A stretch of DNA of 14,448 bases from Legionella genomosp. 1 (GTDB lineage: Bacteria; Pseudomonadota; Gammaproteobacteria; Legionellales; Legionellaceae), in contig CAMBHM010000011.1 in NCBI GenBank assembly GCA_945867185.1, positions 1-14,448 on the forward strand. Reading direction: 5' to 3'. The translations under genes and the position numbers were made by a program. The notes under the pieces are model-generated. The model searched no databases. It worked only from the letters and a program-made list of their open reading frames with translations, and was not told the origin of the DNA. Of the stretch, positions 7,050 to 13,463 are shown one piece after another. Every line of letters starts with the position of its first letter. Position 1 is the first letter of the stretch.

Positions 7050-8387
7050 CTACTTCCTCACAAATAACGCCATCGACTCCATATGTGCAGTATGGGGAAA
7101 CATATCCATGATCCCAACGGCAGCAAGCCGATACCCTTGTGTGTTGACTAACAGTTCTGCGTCTCTTGCGAAGGTTGCCGGATTACAGGAAACATAGACA
7201 ATACGCTCAGGTTGTATCCTCTGCATTTGTTTGACAATCTCAAGGGCCCCAGTGCGCGGTGGATCCAACAAAAGCTTAGAAATTCCACGTCCCTTCCAGG
7301 CTGAAAGCCCCTCAACCTCATCCAGATTTGCCGTTTGAAACGCGGTATTTGTTATCCCATTCTCTCGTGCATTCATGCTAGCCCGAGACACCATGGTTGC
7401 ACTGCCCTCAATACCCGTCACAAAAGCAGCTTGCTTTGCCATCGGCAAAGTAAAATTACCCAGTCCGCAGAATAAATCAAGTGCTACATCTGTCGGATCC
7501 AACGCCAACAAAGTCAGTGCTTGTTGCACCATCAAACGATTCAATCCTGAGTTGACTTGTGTGAAATCAGTCGGGTGAAATCGAAACCGAATATCATCGA
7601 TGGCATAAGTCAAATACTCGTTGCCATCGTTTGGATAAAACAACGTCACACTATCTGGCCCTGCTGCCTGCAAAAAAATGCGTACGTCAGCGAGGCGTGC
7701 AAACGCCCTGATTTTTTCTTCATCTTCAACACTTAAAGGCGTTAGCGTGCGAAGAATCAAAGCGAGCGCATCATCTCCTGCAGCCACTTCAACTTGAGCG
7801 ATTCCGGCTGGATCATCTAATGAAACCAACAGCTCGCGCAAAGGCCCCAATTGTGCATCCATATGGGCATTCAATACAGGACAAGTTGTTATCTCTGTCA
7901 CATAACGTGGATTATTTTTTTCTCTAAATCCGACCAATACCGCTTGTTTCTTTTCCACATAACGCACACTCAAGCGCGCTTTATTTCGATAATGCCAGGC
8001 ATCACTCGCCAACGGCGCCAACATAGTTTCTGGAGCAGAATGCGCAACGCGGGCCAGCAAATCCAACAGCAAGGTTTGCTTTTCATGGATTTGAGTGGCT
8101 TCAGCCAAATGCTGCAGCGAGCACCCTCCACATAAAGCATAATGCGGACAACGCGGGACCACACGATCTTTGGAAGGCGTGATCACAGAGAGCAAACGTC
8201 CTTCATCATACTCTCGCTTTTTACGGATGTATTGAAACGACACCGTTTCACCAGGTAAGGCTTCTTGAATGAATGTCGTTTTTCCTGCGATACGTGCAAT
8301 GCCACGACACTCATGACTGAATTTTTCTACAACCGCTTCAATAGGTGCAGTGGAAAGAGGGGGCTTCCTTCTTCGCATGGGTTTCAT
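7050..8387 (-). CDS. rlmD: 23S rRNA (uracil-1939-C5)-methyltransferase RlmD
   Basis: RlmD (RumA) methylates U1939 of 23S rRNA using SAM. The product is 445 residues. A TRAM domain (about 12-70) precedes the 4Fe-4S ligands Cys80, Cys86, Cys89 and Cys169 (pattern CPHYALCGGC plus TTCPV). The SAM-binding loop is LDLFCGLGNF (303-312), followed by DPPR (375-378), the catalytic nucleophile Cys401 in VSCNPATFARD, and a likely general base at Glu437 near HTAHMES. I use ATG 8387, which overlaps the rluB stop by one base (TGATG); the open frame extends 32 codons further but that part lies inside rluB and has no family similarity. The overlap implies translational coupling to rluB, and relA follows after two bases. 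Confidence 0.95.
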   Translation of the reverse strand: MKPMRRRKPPLSTAPIEAVVEKFSHECRGIARIAGKTTFIQEALPGETVSFQYIRKKREYDEGRLLSVITPSKDRVVPRCPHYALCGGCSLQHLAEATQIHEKQTLLLDLLARVAHSAPETMLAPLASDAWHYRNKARLSVRYVEKKQAVLVGFREKNNPRYVTEITTCPVLNAHMDAQLGPLRELLVSLDDPAGIAQVEVAAGDDALALILRTLTPLSVEDEEKIRAFARLADVRIFLQAAGPDSVTLFYPNDGNEYLTYAIDDIRFRFHPTDFTQVNSGLNRLMVQQALTLLALDPTDVALDLFCGLGNFTLPMAKQAAFVTGIEGSATMVSRASMNARENGITNTAFQTANLDEVEGLSAWKGRGISKLLLDPPRTGALEIVKQMQRIQPERIVYVSCNPATFARDAELLVNTQGYRLAAVGIMDMFPHTAHMESMALFVRK

Positions 8388-9133
8388 CAGGCTTTGACCT
8401 CTGGCAATGCTGCTACAAACTCCTCCACCTCTTTCGGTAACAACTCCACCCACTGACCTCTGGCCAGCGAGCGAGGCATCCACAAAGAACCATATCGAAC
8501 ACGAATCAACCGACTGACTTCCACCCCTTGGGTCTCCCAGAGCCGTCGAACTTCTCGATTACGCCCCTCACTCAATACCACATGATACCAGCTGTTACTG
8601 CCTTCTCCACCTCGCCATTCCACCCGCTTGAATTTGGCAACCCCATCCTCAAGTTCAACGCCTTTTAATAGAGCACTCACTGCGTCGGGGCTCACCTGCC
8701 CATAAATCCGTACCGCGTATTCTCGTTCGAGCCCATATCGTGGATGCATCAATCTATTGGCCAACTCCCCGTTGTTCGTAAACAGCAACAACCCAGAGGT
8801 ATTGAGATCCAATCGGCCTACCTGGATCCATCGTCCTTGTTTCATATGGGGCAGGCCATCGAAAACGGTTTTTGTAAACTTGGGATCCCGTCGACTCGAA
8901 ATTTCACCCACGGGTTTGTGATAGACCAACAGGCGTGTTTTCAAATGCATTTTTAACGGGTTGGCAATGACGCGTCCCTTAACACTGAGTGTATCGTCAG
9001 GAGTTGCCACATCGCCTAACTTTGCAAGCACCCCATTTAAATGAACCAACCCCCCCTCAATCCAGCGCTCCATTTCACGCCGCGATCCAAACCCCGCTTG
9101 ACTTAATACTTTTTGGATCCGCTCACTAGACAT
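8387..9133 (-). CDS. rluB: 23S rRNA pseudouridine synthase RluB
   Basis: RsuA/RluB-family pseudouridine synthase of 248 residues, expected to modify U2605 of 23S rRNA. The S4 RNA-binding domain is at about 3-60 (RIQKVLSQAGFGSRREME). The catalytic domain contains VGRLDLNTSGLLL (105-117) with Asp109 as the catalytic residue, then GELANRLMHP and REYAVRIYG. RNREVRRL (191-198) is the usual late motif. It is shorter than E. coli RluB (291) because the variable basic C-terminal tail is missing. RluE or RluF subfamily members are the alternative, but the N-terminal S4 domain and best-recalled motifs favour RluB. ATG 9133 shares one base with the trpS stop (TAATG), and its own stop overlaps the rlmD start. 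Confidence 0.9.
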   Translation of the reverse strand: MSSERIQKVLSQAGFGSRREMERWIEGGLVHLNGVLAKLGDVATPDDTLSVKGRVIANPLKMHLKTRLLVYHKPVGEISSRRDPKFTKTVFDGLPHMKQGRWIQVGRLDLNTSGLLLFTNNGELANRLMHPRYGLEREYAVRIYGQVSPDAVSALLKGVELEDGVAKFKRVEWRGGEGSNSWYHVVLSEGRNREVRRLWETQGVEVSRLIRVRYGSLWMPRSLARGQWVELLPKEVEEFVAALPEVKA

Positions 9134-10344
9134 TAATAATCCAACCCCATTACTTCACGCACATCGTGCAATGTTTTGTTCGCTTCAATCCGTACCTGTT
9201 CACTCCCTTCTGCCACAATTCGTTTGACAGAGCTTAAATCTGCTTCATATTCCTTAATAGATCGTTGGATCGGCTGTAATTCATGATTGATAGCATCAAT
9301 CACAGGACGCTTACAATCCACACATCCAATGCCTGCAGAACGACATCCCGTTTGTACCCATGCTTGCGTAGAGTCATCCGAATATATTTTATGAAATTGC
9401 CAAACAGGACATTTTTCCGGCTCGCCAGGATCGGTCCGTTTCACACGCGCAGGATCGGTCGGCATCGTTAGGATTTTCTTTTCCACTTGATCGGGCTCTT
9501 CACGCAAACTGATTGTATTATGATAAGATTTAGACATTTTTTGTCCGTCTATACCTGGCATTTTGGCATGCTCTGTCAACAGGACCTGTGGCTCAGGTAA
9601 AATAATTTTTCCAGCGCCATCTAAATATCCAAGCAATCGCTCTTTATCACCGATAGACAAATTGTGTTGGTTGGCTATCAAAGCACGCGCCGTACTCAAC
9701 GAGTCATGGCACCCCTCTTGCTGAAAAGACTGCCGTAATTGACTATACAATGTGCTGTTTTTCTTACCCATTTTTTTTATAGCGTCCAGGGCCAAGGCTT
9801 CGAAATTAGGCTCACGCCCATATAAATGATTAAACCGCCGCGCCACCTCACGGATCAACTCAATATGAGCCACTTGATCATCCCCAACCGGAACCAAGTC
9901 AGCTTTATATAATAATACATCTGCACTTTGCAGCAACGGGTACCCTAAAAAACCATACGTTGATAAATCCTTATCGCGTAATTTCTCTTGTTGATCTTTG
10001 TAAGAAGGCACCCGCTCTAGCCATCCTAAAGGCGTTATCATCGAAAGCAATACATGTAACTCGGCATGTTCTGGGACCCACGATTGAATAAACAGTCGAG
10101 AAAGACTTGGATTGATCCCGCAAGCCAACCAATCCACCACCATGTCCCACACGAGCGATTCGAGTACGCCTGGTTCGTTATAGCGTGTGGTTAGCCCATG
10201 CCAGTCGGCTGCAAAAAAATAACAATCGTATTGATGCTGTAATTTCAACCAGTTTTTCAGCACCCCATGATAATGGCCAAGATGCAATCGGCCACTCACT
10301 CGCATTCCAGACACAACCCGTTTATTATGACTAAACACTGACAT
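9133..10344 (-). CDS. trpS: Tryptophanyl-tRNA synthetase
   Basis: Class I synthetase charging tRNA-Trp, 403 residues versus about 330 for the common bacterial form. The HIGH-type motif is HLGH (21-24), and KMSKS is at 269-273. A roughly 60-70 residue insertion (about 185-250, IKKMGKKNSTLYSQL onward) accounts for the extra length; long TrpRS variants of this kind occur in several proteobacteria. Cysteines at 312, 334, 341 and 344 give C-x21-C-x6-C-x2-C, nearly the C-x22-C-x6-C-x2-C iron-sulfur ligand set known from Thermotoga maritima TrpRS, so this enzyme may carry a 4Fe-4S cluster near the anticodon-binding region. The start ATG 10344 has GAGG 6 bases upstream. It follows yciO by 18 bases and overlaps rluB by one base. 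Confidence 0.96.
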   Translation of the reverse strand: MSVFSHNKRVVSGMRVSGRLHLGHYHGVLKNWLKLQHQYDCYFFAADWHGLTTRYNEPGVLESLVWDMVVDWLACGINPSLSRLFIQSWVPEHAELHVLLSMITPLGWLERVPSYKDQQEKLRDKDLSTYGFLGYPLLQSADVLLYKADLVPVGDDQVAHIELIREVARRFNHLYGREPNFEALALDAIKKMGKKNSTLYSQLRQSFQQEGCHDSLSTARALIANQHNLSIGDKERLLGYLDGAGKIILPEPQVLLTEHAKMPGIDGQKMSKSYHNTISLREEPDQVEKKILTMPTDPARVKRTDPGEPEKCPVWQFHKIYSDDSTQAWVQTGCRSAGIGCVDCKRPVIDAINHELQPIQRSIKEYEADLSSVKRIVAEGSEQVRIEANKTLHDVREVMGLDY

Positions 10345-10362
10345 TCATTTCCTCATTTCATA

Positions 10363-10983
10363 TTAGCGAAAGGGCGCAGGATCCCCTTTCCCCTCGCGTA
10401 GAATCACCGGGTATTCACCCGTTAAATCCACTACTGTAGTGGGTTCATGCCCACAGTTTCCACCATCTATCACCAAATCAATACAGTTACCCAATATATC
10501 TTTGATGGCCTCAGGCTCACTGAGCGGCGCACTTGCACCAGGTAAAATCAAGGTCGTACTCATCAAAGGAGCTTCTAAACACTCCAACAACGACAATGTG
10601 ATGGTGTTTTCTGGCACACGCAACCCCAAGGTTTTTCGTTTGGGGTGTAACATCAGCCGAGGCACTTCACTGGTTGCATTCAAAATAAACGTATAAGAAC
10701 CTGGGGTGAAGGCCTTTAACAAACGAAAAACGGCATTATTCACGCGCGCATAAGTGGAAATCTGAGATAGATCACTACAGACCAAGGTCATATTATGATG
10801 CTTATCTAACTGTCTTAAGCGTCTTATTCGCTCCAATGCGGATTTATTACCGAGCGCACATCCCAACGCATAGCCTGAGTCAGTGGGATAAGCAATCAGC
10901 CCGCCCTCTTCTACCACAGCTGAAGCCTGTCGCAACAAACGTGCTTGTGGATTATCCGGATGAATTGCAAAAAACTGAGTCAT
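10363..10983 (-). CDS. yciO: YciO, Sua5/YciO/YrdC family protein
   Basis: 206 residues, the same length as E. coli YciO and similar from end to end (for example MTQFFAIHPDNPQARLL, YPTDSGYALGCALG, KRKTLGLRVPEN, PTTVVDLTGEYPVILREGKG). The YrdC fold binds RNA and nucleotides. The paralogue TsaC makes threonylcarbamoyl-AMP for tRNA t6A modification, whereas the physiological job of YciO is unsettled. Full-length similarity to YciO, including the C-terminal REGKGDPAPF, argues against calling it TsaC. The ATG at 10983 is one base after the rnm stop, with GGACGAG upstream as ribosome site. Close linkage to rnm and rluB is shared with the E. coli yciV-yciO-rluB region. Confidence 0.93.
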   Translation of the reverse strand: MTQFFAIHPDNPQARLLRQASAVVEEGGLIAYPTDSGYALGCALGNKSALERIRRLRQLDKHHNMTLVCSDLSQISTYARVNNAVFRLLKAFTPGSYTFILNATSEVPRLMLHPKRKTLGLRVPENTITLSLLECLEAPLMSTTLILPGASAPLSEPEAIKDILGNCIDLVIDGGNCGHEPTTVVDLTGEYPVILREGKGDPAPFR

Positions 10984-10984
10984 A

Positions 10985-11812
10985 TTAGCTCGTCCATTGA
11001 TTCCAAATAGGGGTACAGTTTACCGGCAAAGGGCGCTGTTGACCAAGGCCTGTATACGAGAGTAGATCTCCATGAAAATCAGAGCCTGTCGAAGCAAGTA
11101 ACTGATACCGATGACAAAGCCCTGCCAACTCTTGTGCTTGCGCGTCCGTCATGGTGCCAGACACCACTTCTATACCCGCTCCACCTGCCTCTTTAAAGGC
11201 GAGGATTAACGCATGCAGCTTCGTACGAGTCAATCCATACTTTAAAGGATGCGCAATCACCGCCTGCCCTCCTGATTCAACAATGGTCGACACCGCCTCT
11301 GACAACCCCACCCAATCAGTTTGAACATAGCCCACGCACCCCTGCCCCAAAAACCGTTTAAAAGCGTGTTTCATATCAACAGCTCGACCTTCTTGAATCA
11401 AGACTGTTGCAAAATGTGTCCTTACAACCCGTTCATGTCCTGCCACTGCACAAGCTTTAGAATAAGCCTCCTGCACCCCCGCATCCACTAATTGCAGTGC
11501 AATTTGTTTCGCCCGATCTATACGACGTTGCGTCTGTACTGCAATCAACGCGCGTAAGCTTGGATGATCGGGGTTGATACGAAGTCCTATCACATGCAGA
11601 TCATACTTTTTCCAACGCACGCTCAATTCAACCCCATCAATGATGGTGATATCTGCATCACAAGCTGCCTGATGTAACGACAATAACCCTTCCGTCGTAT
11701 CATGATCGGTCAAGGCCAACAGACGCACGTGTAGAGACACTGCTTTATTCAGCAGCGCAGCCGGGCTTAATTCTCCATCTGAAAAATGGCTATGACAATG
11801 CAAGTCAATCAT
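10985..11812 (-). CDS. rnm: RNase AM (YciV), PHP-domain 5'-3' exonuclease
   Basis: PHP-domain metallo-phosphoesterase orthologous to E. coli YciV, a 5'-3' exonuclease reported to mature rRNA 5' ends and to act on 3',5'-bisphosphate nucleotides and short oligonucleotides. Numbered from ATG 11812 (275 residues), metal-ligand motifs are DLHCHSHFSDG (3-13), LTDHD (34-38), GVELS (60-64), DLHVIG (71-76), RTHFA (131-135), IAHP (186-189) and GSDFH (243-247). All nine usual PHP ligands appear intact. An in-frame GTG at 11842 would add ten residues; neither start has a good ribosome site, and E. coli YciV has a comparable short N-terminal extension, so the longer form is possible. It is the first gene of the six-gene translation-related run ending in relA. 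Confidence 0.9.
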   Translation of the reverse strand: MIDLHCHSHFSDGELSPAALLNKAVSLHVRLLALTDHDTTEGLLSLHQAACDADITIIDGVELSVRWKKYDLHVIGLRINPDHPSLRALIAVQTQRRIDRAKQIALQLVDAGVQEAYSKACAVAGHERVVRTHFATVLIQEGRAVDMKHAFKRFLGQGCVGYVQTDWVGLSEAVSTIVESGGQAVIAHPLKYGLTRTKLHALILAFKEAGGAGIEVVSGTMTDAQAQELAGLCHRYQLLASTGSDFHGDLLSYTGLGQQRPLPVNCTPIWNQWTS

Positions 11813-11856
11813 GTGAACAAAAATAGCATAAACCGCGCTCACTCACAAATAACTTC

Positions 11857-11886
11857 ACATCACAGCAGTGAGTCCCGACATCACAG
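11857..11886. promoter_or_regulatory. 9-bp direct repeats at the rnm-relA operon leader
   Basis: ACATCACAG occurs at 11857-11865 and 11878-11886, start-to-start spacing 21 bp, exactly two helical turns. Read on the minus strand they are CTGTGATGT, the first touching the predicted -10 box and the second in the leader. Same-face tandem sites of this kind suit a dimeric response regulator or repressor. The binding protein is unknown. Confidence 0.4.
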
Positions 11887-11925
11887 TATAGCTGCCTCTG
11901 ATTTAAATTTTTTAATTTTTTTATG
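11885..11925 (-). promoter_or_regulatory. Candidate promoter of the rnm-relA operon
   Basis: On the minus strand TATACT (11890-11885) is a near-consensus -10. The sequence upstream (11901-11923) is nearly pure A/T, like an UP element, but no recognisable -35 lies at normal spacing, so the promoter may need an activator. It would start transcription about 60-70 bases before the rnm start codon. Confidence 0.35.
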
Positions 11926-12022
11926 ACAGATCCCCTATGAGTAGTGAAACACTTTTGCTAAGATGATTAACGGGTTACTGTTTTAGACCCATGTATCTTA
12001 CTCATACTCAAGGAATGAAATC

Positions 12023-12244
12023 ATGAAAAAAACGTCACTTGCTATTGCTGCATTACTAACAACCCTCTCGGCTGCAACGATTGTTCCTGTGGCTTATGCA
12101 GATGATACTGCAAGCGCACAACAATCTTCTTGCACAGGCTGCAAAGGTTGTAAAGGTTGTACGGGTTGTAAAGGCTGCAAGGGCTGTACTGGTTGCAAAG
12201 GCGCTACTGGTGCTAGCACCTGTGCTGGTTGCAGCGGTAGCTAA
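12023..12244 (+). CDS. Small secreted Cys-rich GCK-repeat peptide
   Basis: A 73-residue precursor. Residues 1-27 form a Sec signal peptide (KK start, hydrophobic core, cleavage likely after AYA). The mature part of about 46 residues is an acidic/polar spacer (DDTASAQQSS) and then triplets of Cys-Thr/Lys-Gly. Cysteines fall at 37, 40, 43, 46, 49, 52, 55 and 58 in perfect three-residue spacing, plus 67 and 70. The start ATG has AAGGA 8-9 bases upstream. I recognise no named family. In overall design (signal peptide, then short Cys/Gly/Lys repeats) it resembles HvfA/bufferin-type precursors, which are modified by MNIO (DUF692) enzymes and bind copper, but no MNIO gene is in the window and the EGKCG repeat is absent. 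Metal binding, disulfide-rich structure or a modified peptide are all open. Confidence 0.85.
   Translation: MKKTSLAIAALLTTLSAATIVPVAYADDTASAQQSSCTGCKGCKGCTGCKGCKGCTGCKGATGASTCAGCSGS
12131..12202 (+). repeat. Coding 9-bp tandem repeat, 8 units
   Basis: Eight consecutive 9-bp units each encode Cys-X-Gly with X = T,K,K,T,K,K,T,K, giving a 27-bp superperiod (CTGCKGCKG). Codons vary (TGC/TGT, AAA/AAG, ACA/ACG/ACT, GGC/GGT), so the protein pattern is kept while the DNA has diverged, pointing to selection on the peptide. The next three units (ATG, AST, CAG) are degenerate copies lacking the regular cysteine. Confidence 0.85.
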
Positions 12245-12250
12245 TACCTA

Positions 12251-12282
12251 CCTGCTCGTACAAGCACCCTTGTGCGAGCAGG
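12251..12282 (+). terminator. Strong 14-bp hairpin between peptide gene and next gene
   Basis: CCTGCTCGTACAAG (12251-12264) pairs with CTTGTGCGAGCAGG (12269-12282) around a CACC tetraloop, with one G-U pair in RNA. It begins 6 bases after the Cys-rich peptide stop. No proper T-run follows, so it is more likely an mRNA-stabilising or partial-termination hairpin than a full intrinsic terminator. It would allow high peptide output with lower expression of the downstream gene. Confidence 0.65.
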
Positions 12283-12315
12283 GTCTTCCACAACAACATT
12301 CATTGTGTTTGCCTC

Positions 12316-13047
12316 ATGATACACGAACCAGTGCCTTTTATTTTACCCACACTAACCTCATGGCGCAGATCCAAGTTATTGCCTTATGCCGAGCAAGTCC
12401 TGCGTTCACAGCAACAAATGACTACTGCTGCTGGCAAAACCATTCTTCACCATACTTTACAAAAAAAACGTCGACATATCAGCATGATGCACTACCCAAA
12501 AGGAGATCGGATTGATCATCAAACCGGCGCACAGTATTTTTATCATTGCCATCGAGAGAATACGCTGACTCATGAGCAAGGACACTTTCATTGCTTCATG
12601 CGCTACAAGCACATTCCAAAACACATCAAACCAATCCCTTTGACCGATTGGAAAAAAAATTTAGACAACCCCATGACCCACCTTGTTTGCATTGCTATGA
12701 ATAGATATGGCCAACCCATTCGATTGTTCACCGTCAACCGATGGGTCACATCTGAAATATGTTACGAAGCACAACACGTATTGACCTTTATCAAACGATT
12801 TAAAATGACCTTATCAGACGATCCTTATTGGCAATTATTGGATCAATGGGTCGAAGGCATGCTGCATCTGTTTGCCCCTCAAGTTGCTTGGTTACAAACA
12901 ACACGAGACGCCCTCATGAAAACCCATGAAAGAACGCATCCCGGCAGCAACCCCTATGAAGATCCAGCCATCGAAGAATTATCAGAGATCACCATCAACT
13001 TGACCAGTCAAATTCAATGGATTCTAGGAGGTTATTCACCTACCTAG
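12316..13047 (+). CDS. His-rich uncharacterised protein, DUF6969-like
   Basis: A 243-residue cytosolic-looking protein with no signal peptide or membrane helix. From memory it matches a family of unknown function (I believe DUF6969), with these recognisable stretches: YAEQVLRSQQQM (24-35), HYPKGDRIDHQTGAQYFYHCH (59-79), HEQGHFHCFMRY (86-97), HLVCIAMNRYGQPIRLFTVNRW (122-143) and LHLFAPQV (183-190). The clustered His59, His68, His77, His79, His86, His90 and His92 with Glu87 suggest a metal site; this is inference. The start ATG 12316 has no obvious ribosome site and no better in-frame start exists upstream. It lies 71 bases after the Cys-rich peptide gene, on the same strand, with the hairpin between. 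Its last 8 bases overlap the next gene on the opposite strand. Confidence 0.75.
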   Translation: MIHEPVPFILPTLTSWRRSKLLPYAEQVLRSQQQMTTAAGKTILHHTLQKKRRHISMMHYPKGDRIDHQTGAQYFYHCHRENTLTHEQGHFHCFMRYKHIPKHIKPIPLTDWKKNLDNPMTHLVCIAMNRYGQPIRLFTVNRWVTSEICYEAQHVLTFIKRFKMTLSDDPYWQLLDQWVEGMLHLFAPQVAWLQTTRDALMKTHERTHPGSNPYEDPAIEELSEITINLTSQIQWILGGYSPT

Positions 13048-13423
13048 CAGGTCCTCGATGAACAGCAACCGCTTCTGCCTGAGGCTTGACCGACTCCTCC
13101 TCCACCAAAGTATTCCACTGATCAGCGCTCACTCTCACCCGGAAAATATTCTCCCCTCTACCAGGAGGCGTGTCATTAGTAATATCAGTTACCTTAACAC
13201 CGTACGTCTTTATTGTATTTTTATCTATAGTTGCTAAGGGAGAACGCTCCGATTTCAACCAATTAAGAAATGCTTGCGCAGAGGCTTTTTCTTTAAATAA
13301 ACAATGTTTCATGCCAGAACGCCCTTCTCCCAAGTTGAAATTCAAACATTCTGCATCTATCTGAAGAACCCATGCCAACTTTGGATTTTTTTCCGTTAAT
13401 TCAACCCCTCTATCTCCAGCCAT
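13040..13423 (-). CDS. Hypothetical protein, 127 residues
   Basis: I do not recognise this protein. It is soluble-looking, without signal peptide or membrane segment, has two cysteines in the N-terminal third (in DAECLNF and KHCLFKE), and ends in a Pro/Ala/Val-rich tail. The stretch KHCLFKEKASAQAFLNWLK could be an alpha-helical segment. Two ATGs are adjacent; ATG 13423 sits 6 bases from AGGAG, whereas ATG 13426 is only 3 bases away, so I choose 13423. It lies 40 bases downstream of the ankyrin-protein gene on the same strand and may be cotranscribed with it. Its stop overlaps the end of the DUF6969-like gene. The good ribosome site and the intact frame support a real gene. Confidence 0.65.
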   Translation of the reverse strand: MAGDRGVELTEKNPKLAWVLQIDAECLNFNLGEGRSGMKHCLFKEKASAQAFLNWLKSERSPLATIDKNTIKTYGVKVTDITNDTPPGRGENIFRVRVSADQWNTLVEEESVKPQAEAVAVHRGPAR

Positions 13424-13463
13424 CATATACTCCTCTAAGTGAAATAGGATCTGTTTACAATCA

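Noticed and set aside
8388..8483. 32-codon upstream extension of rlmD
   Set aside because: It lies inside rluB; the TGATG overlap at 8387 is a standard coupled start with a family-typical N-terminus.
10363..10983. TsaC/Sua5 (t6A synthesis)
   Set aside because: Length and end-to-end sequence match YciO, including the C-terminal region, so TsaC function is not assigned.
12131..12202. Collagen-like or CRISPR-like repeat
   Set aside because: The 9-bp units are coding and degenerate at synonymous sites with no spacers, and the Gly-Cys-Lys content without Pro does not suit a collagen helix.
12081..12515. A 144-codon plus-strand frame overlapping the Cys-rich gene
   Set aside because: It is a shifted reading of the GC-rich repeats, giving Val/Ala/Lys runs, and overlaps two better-supported genes.
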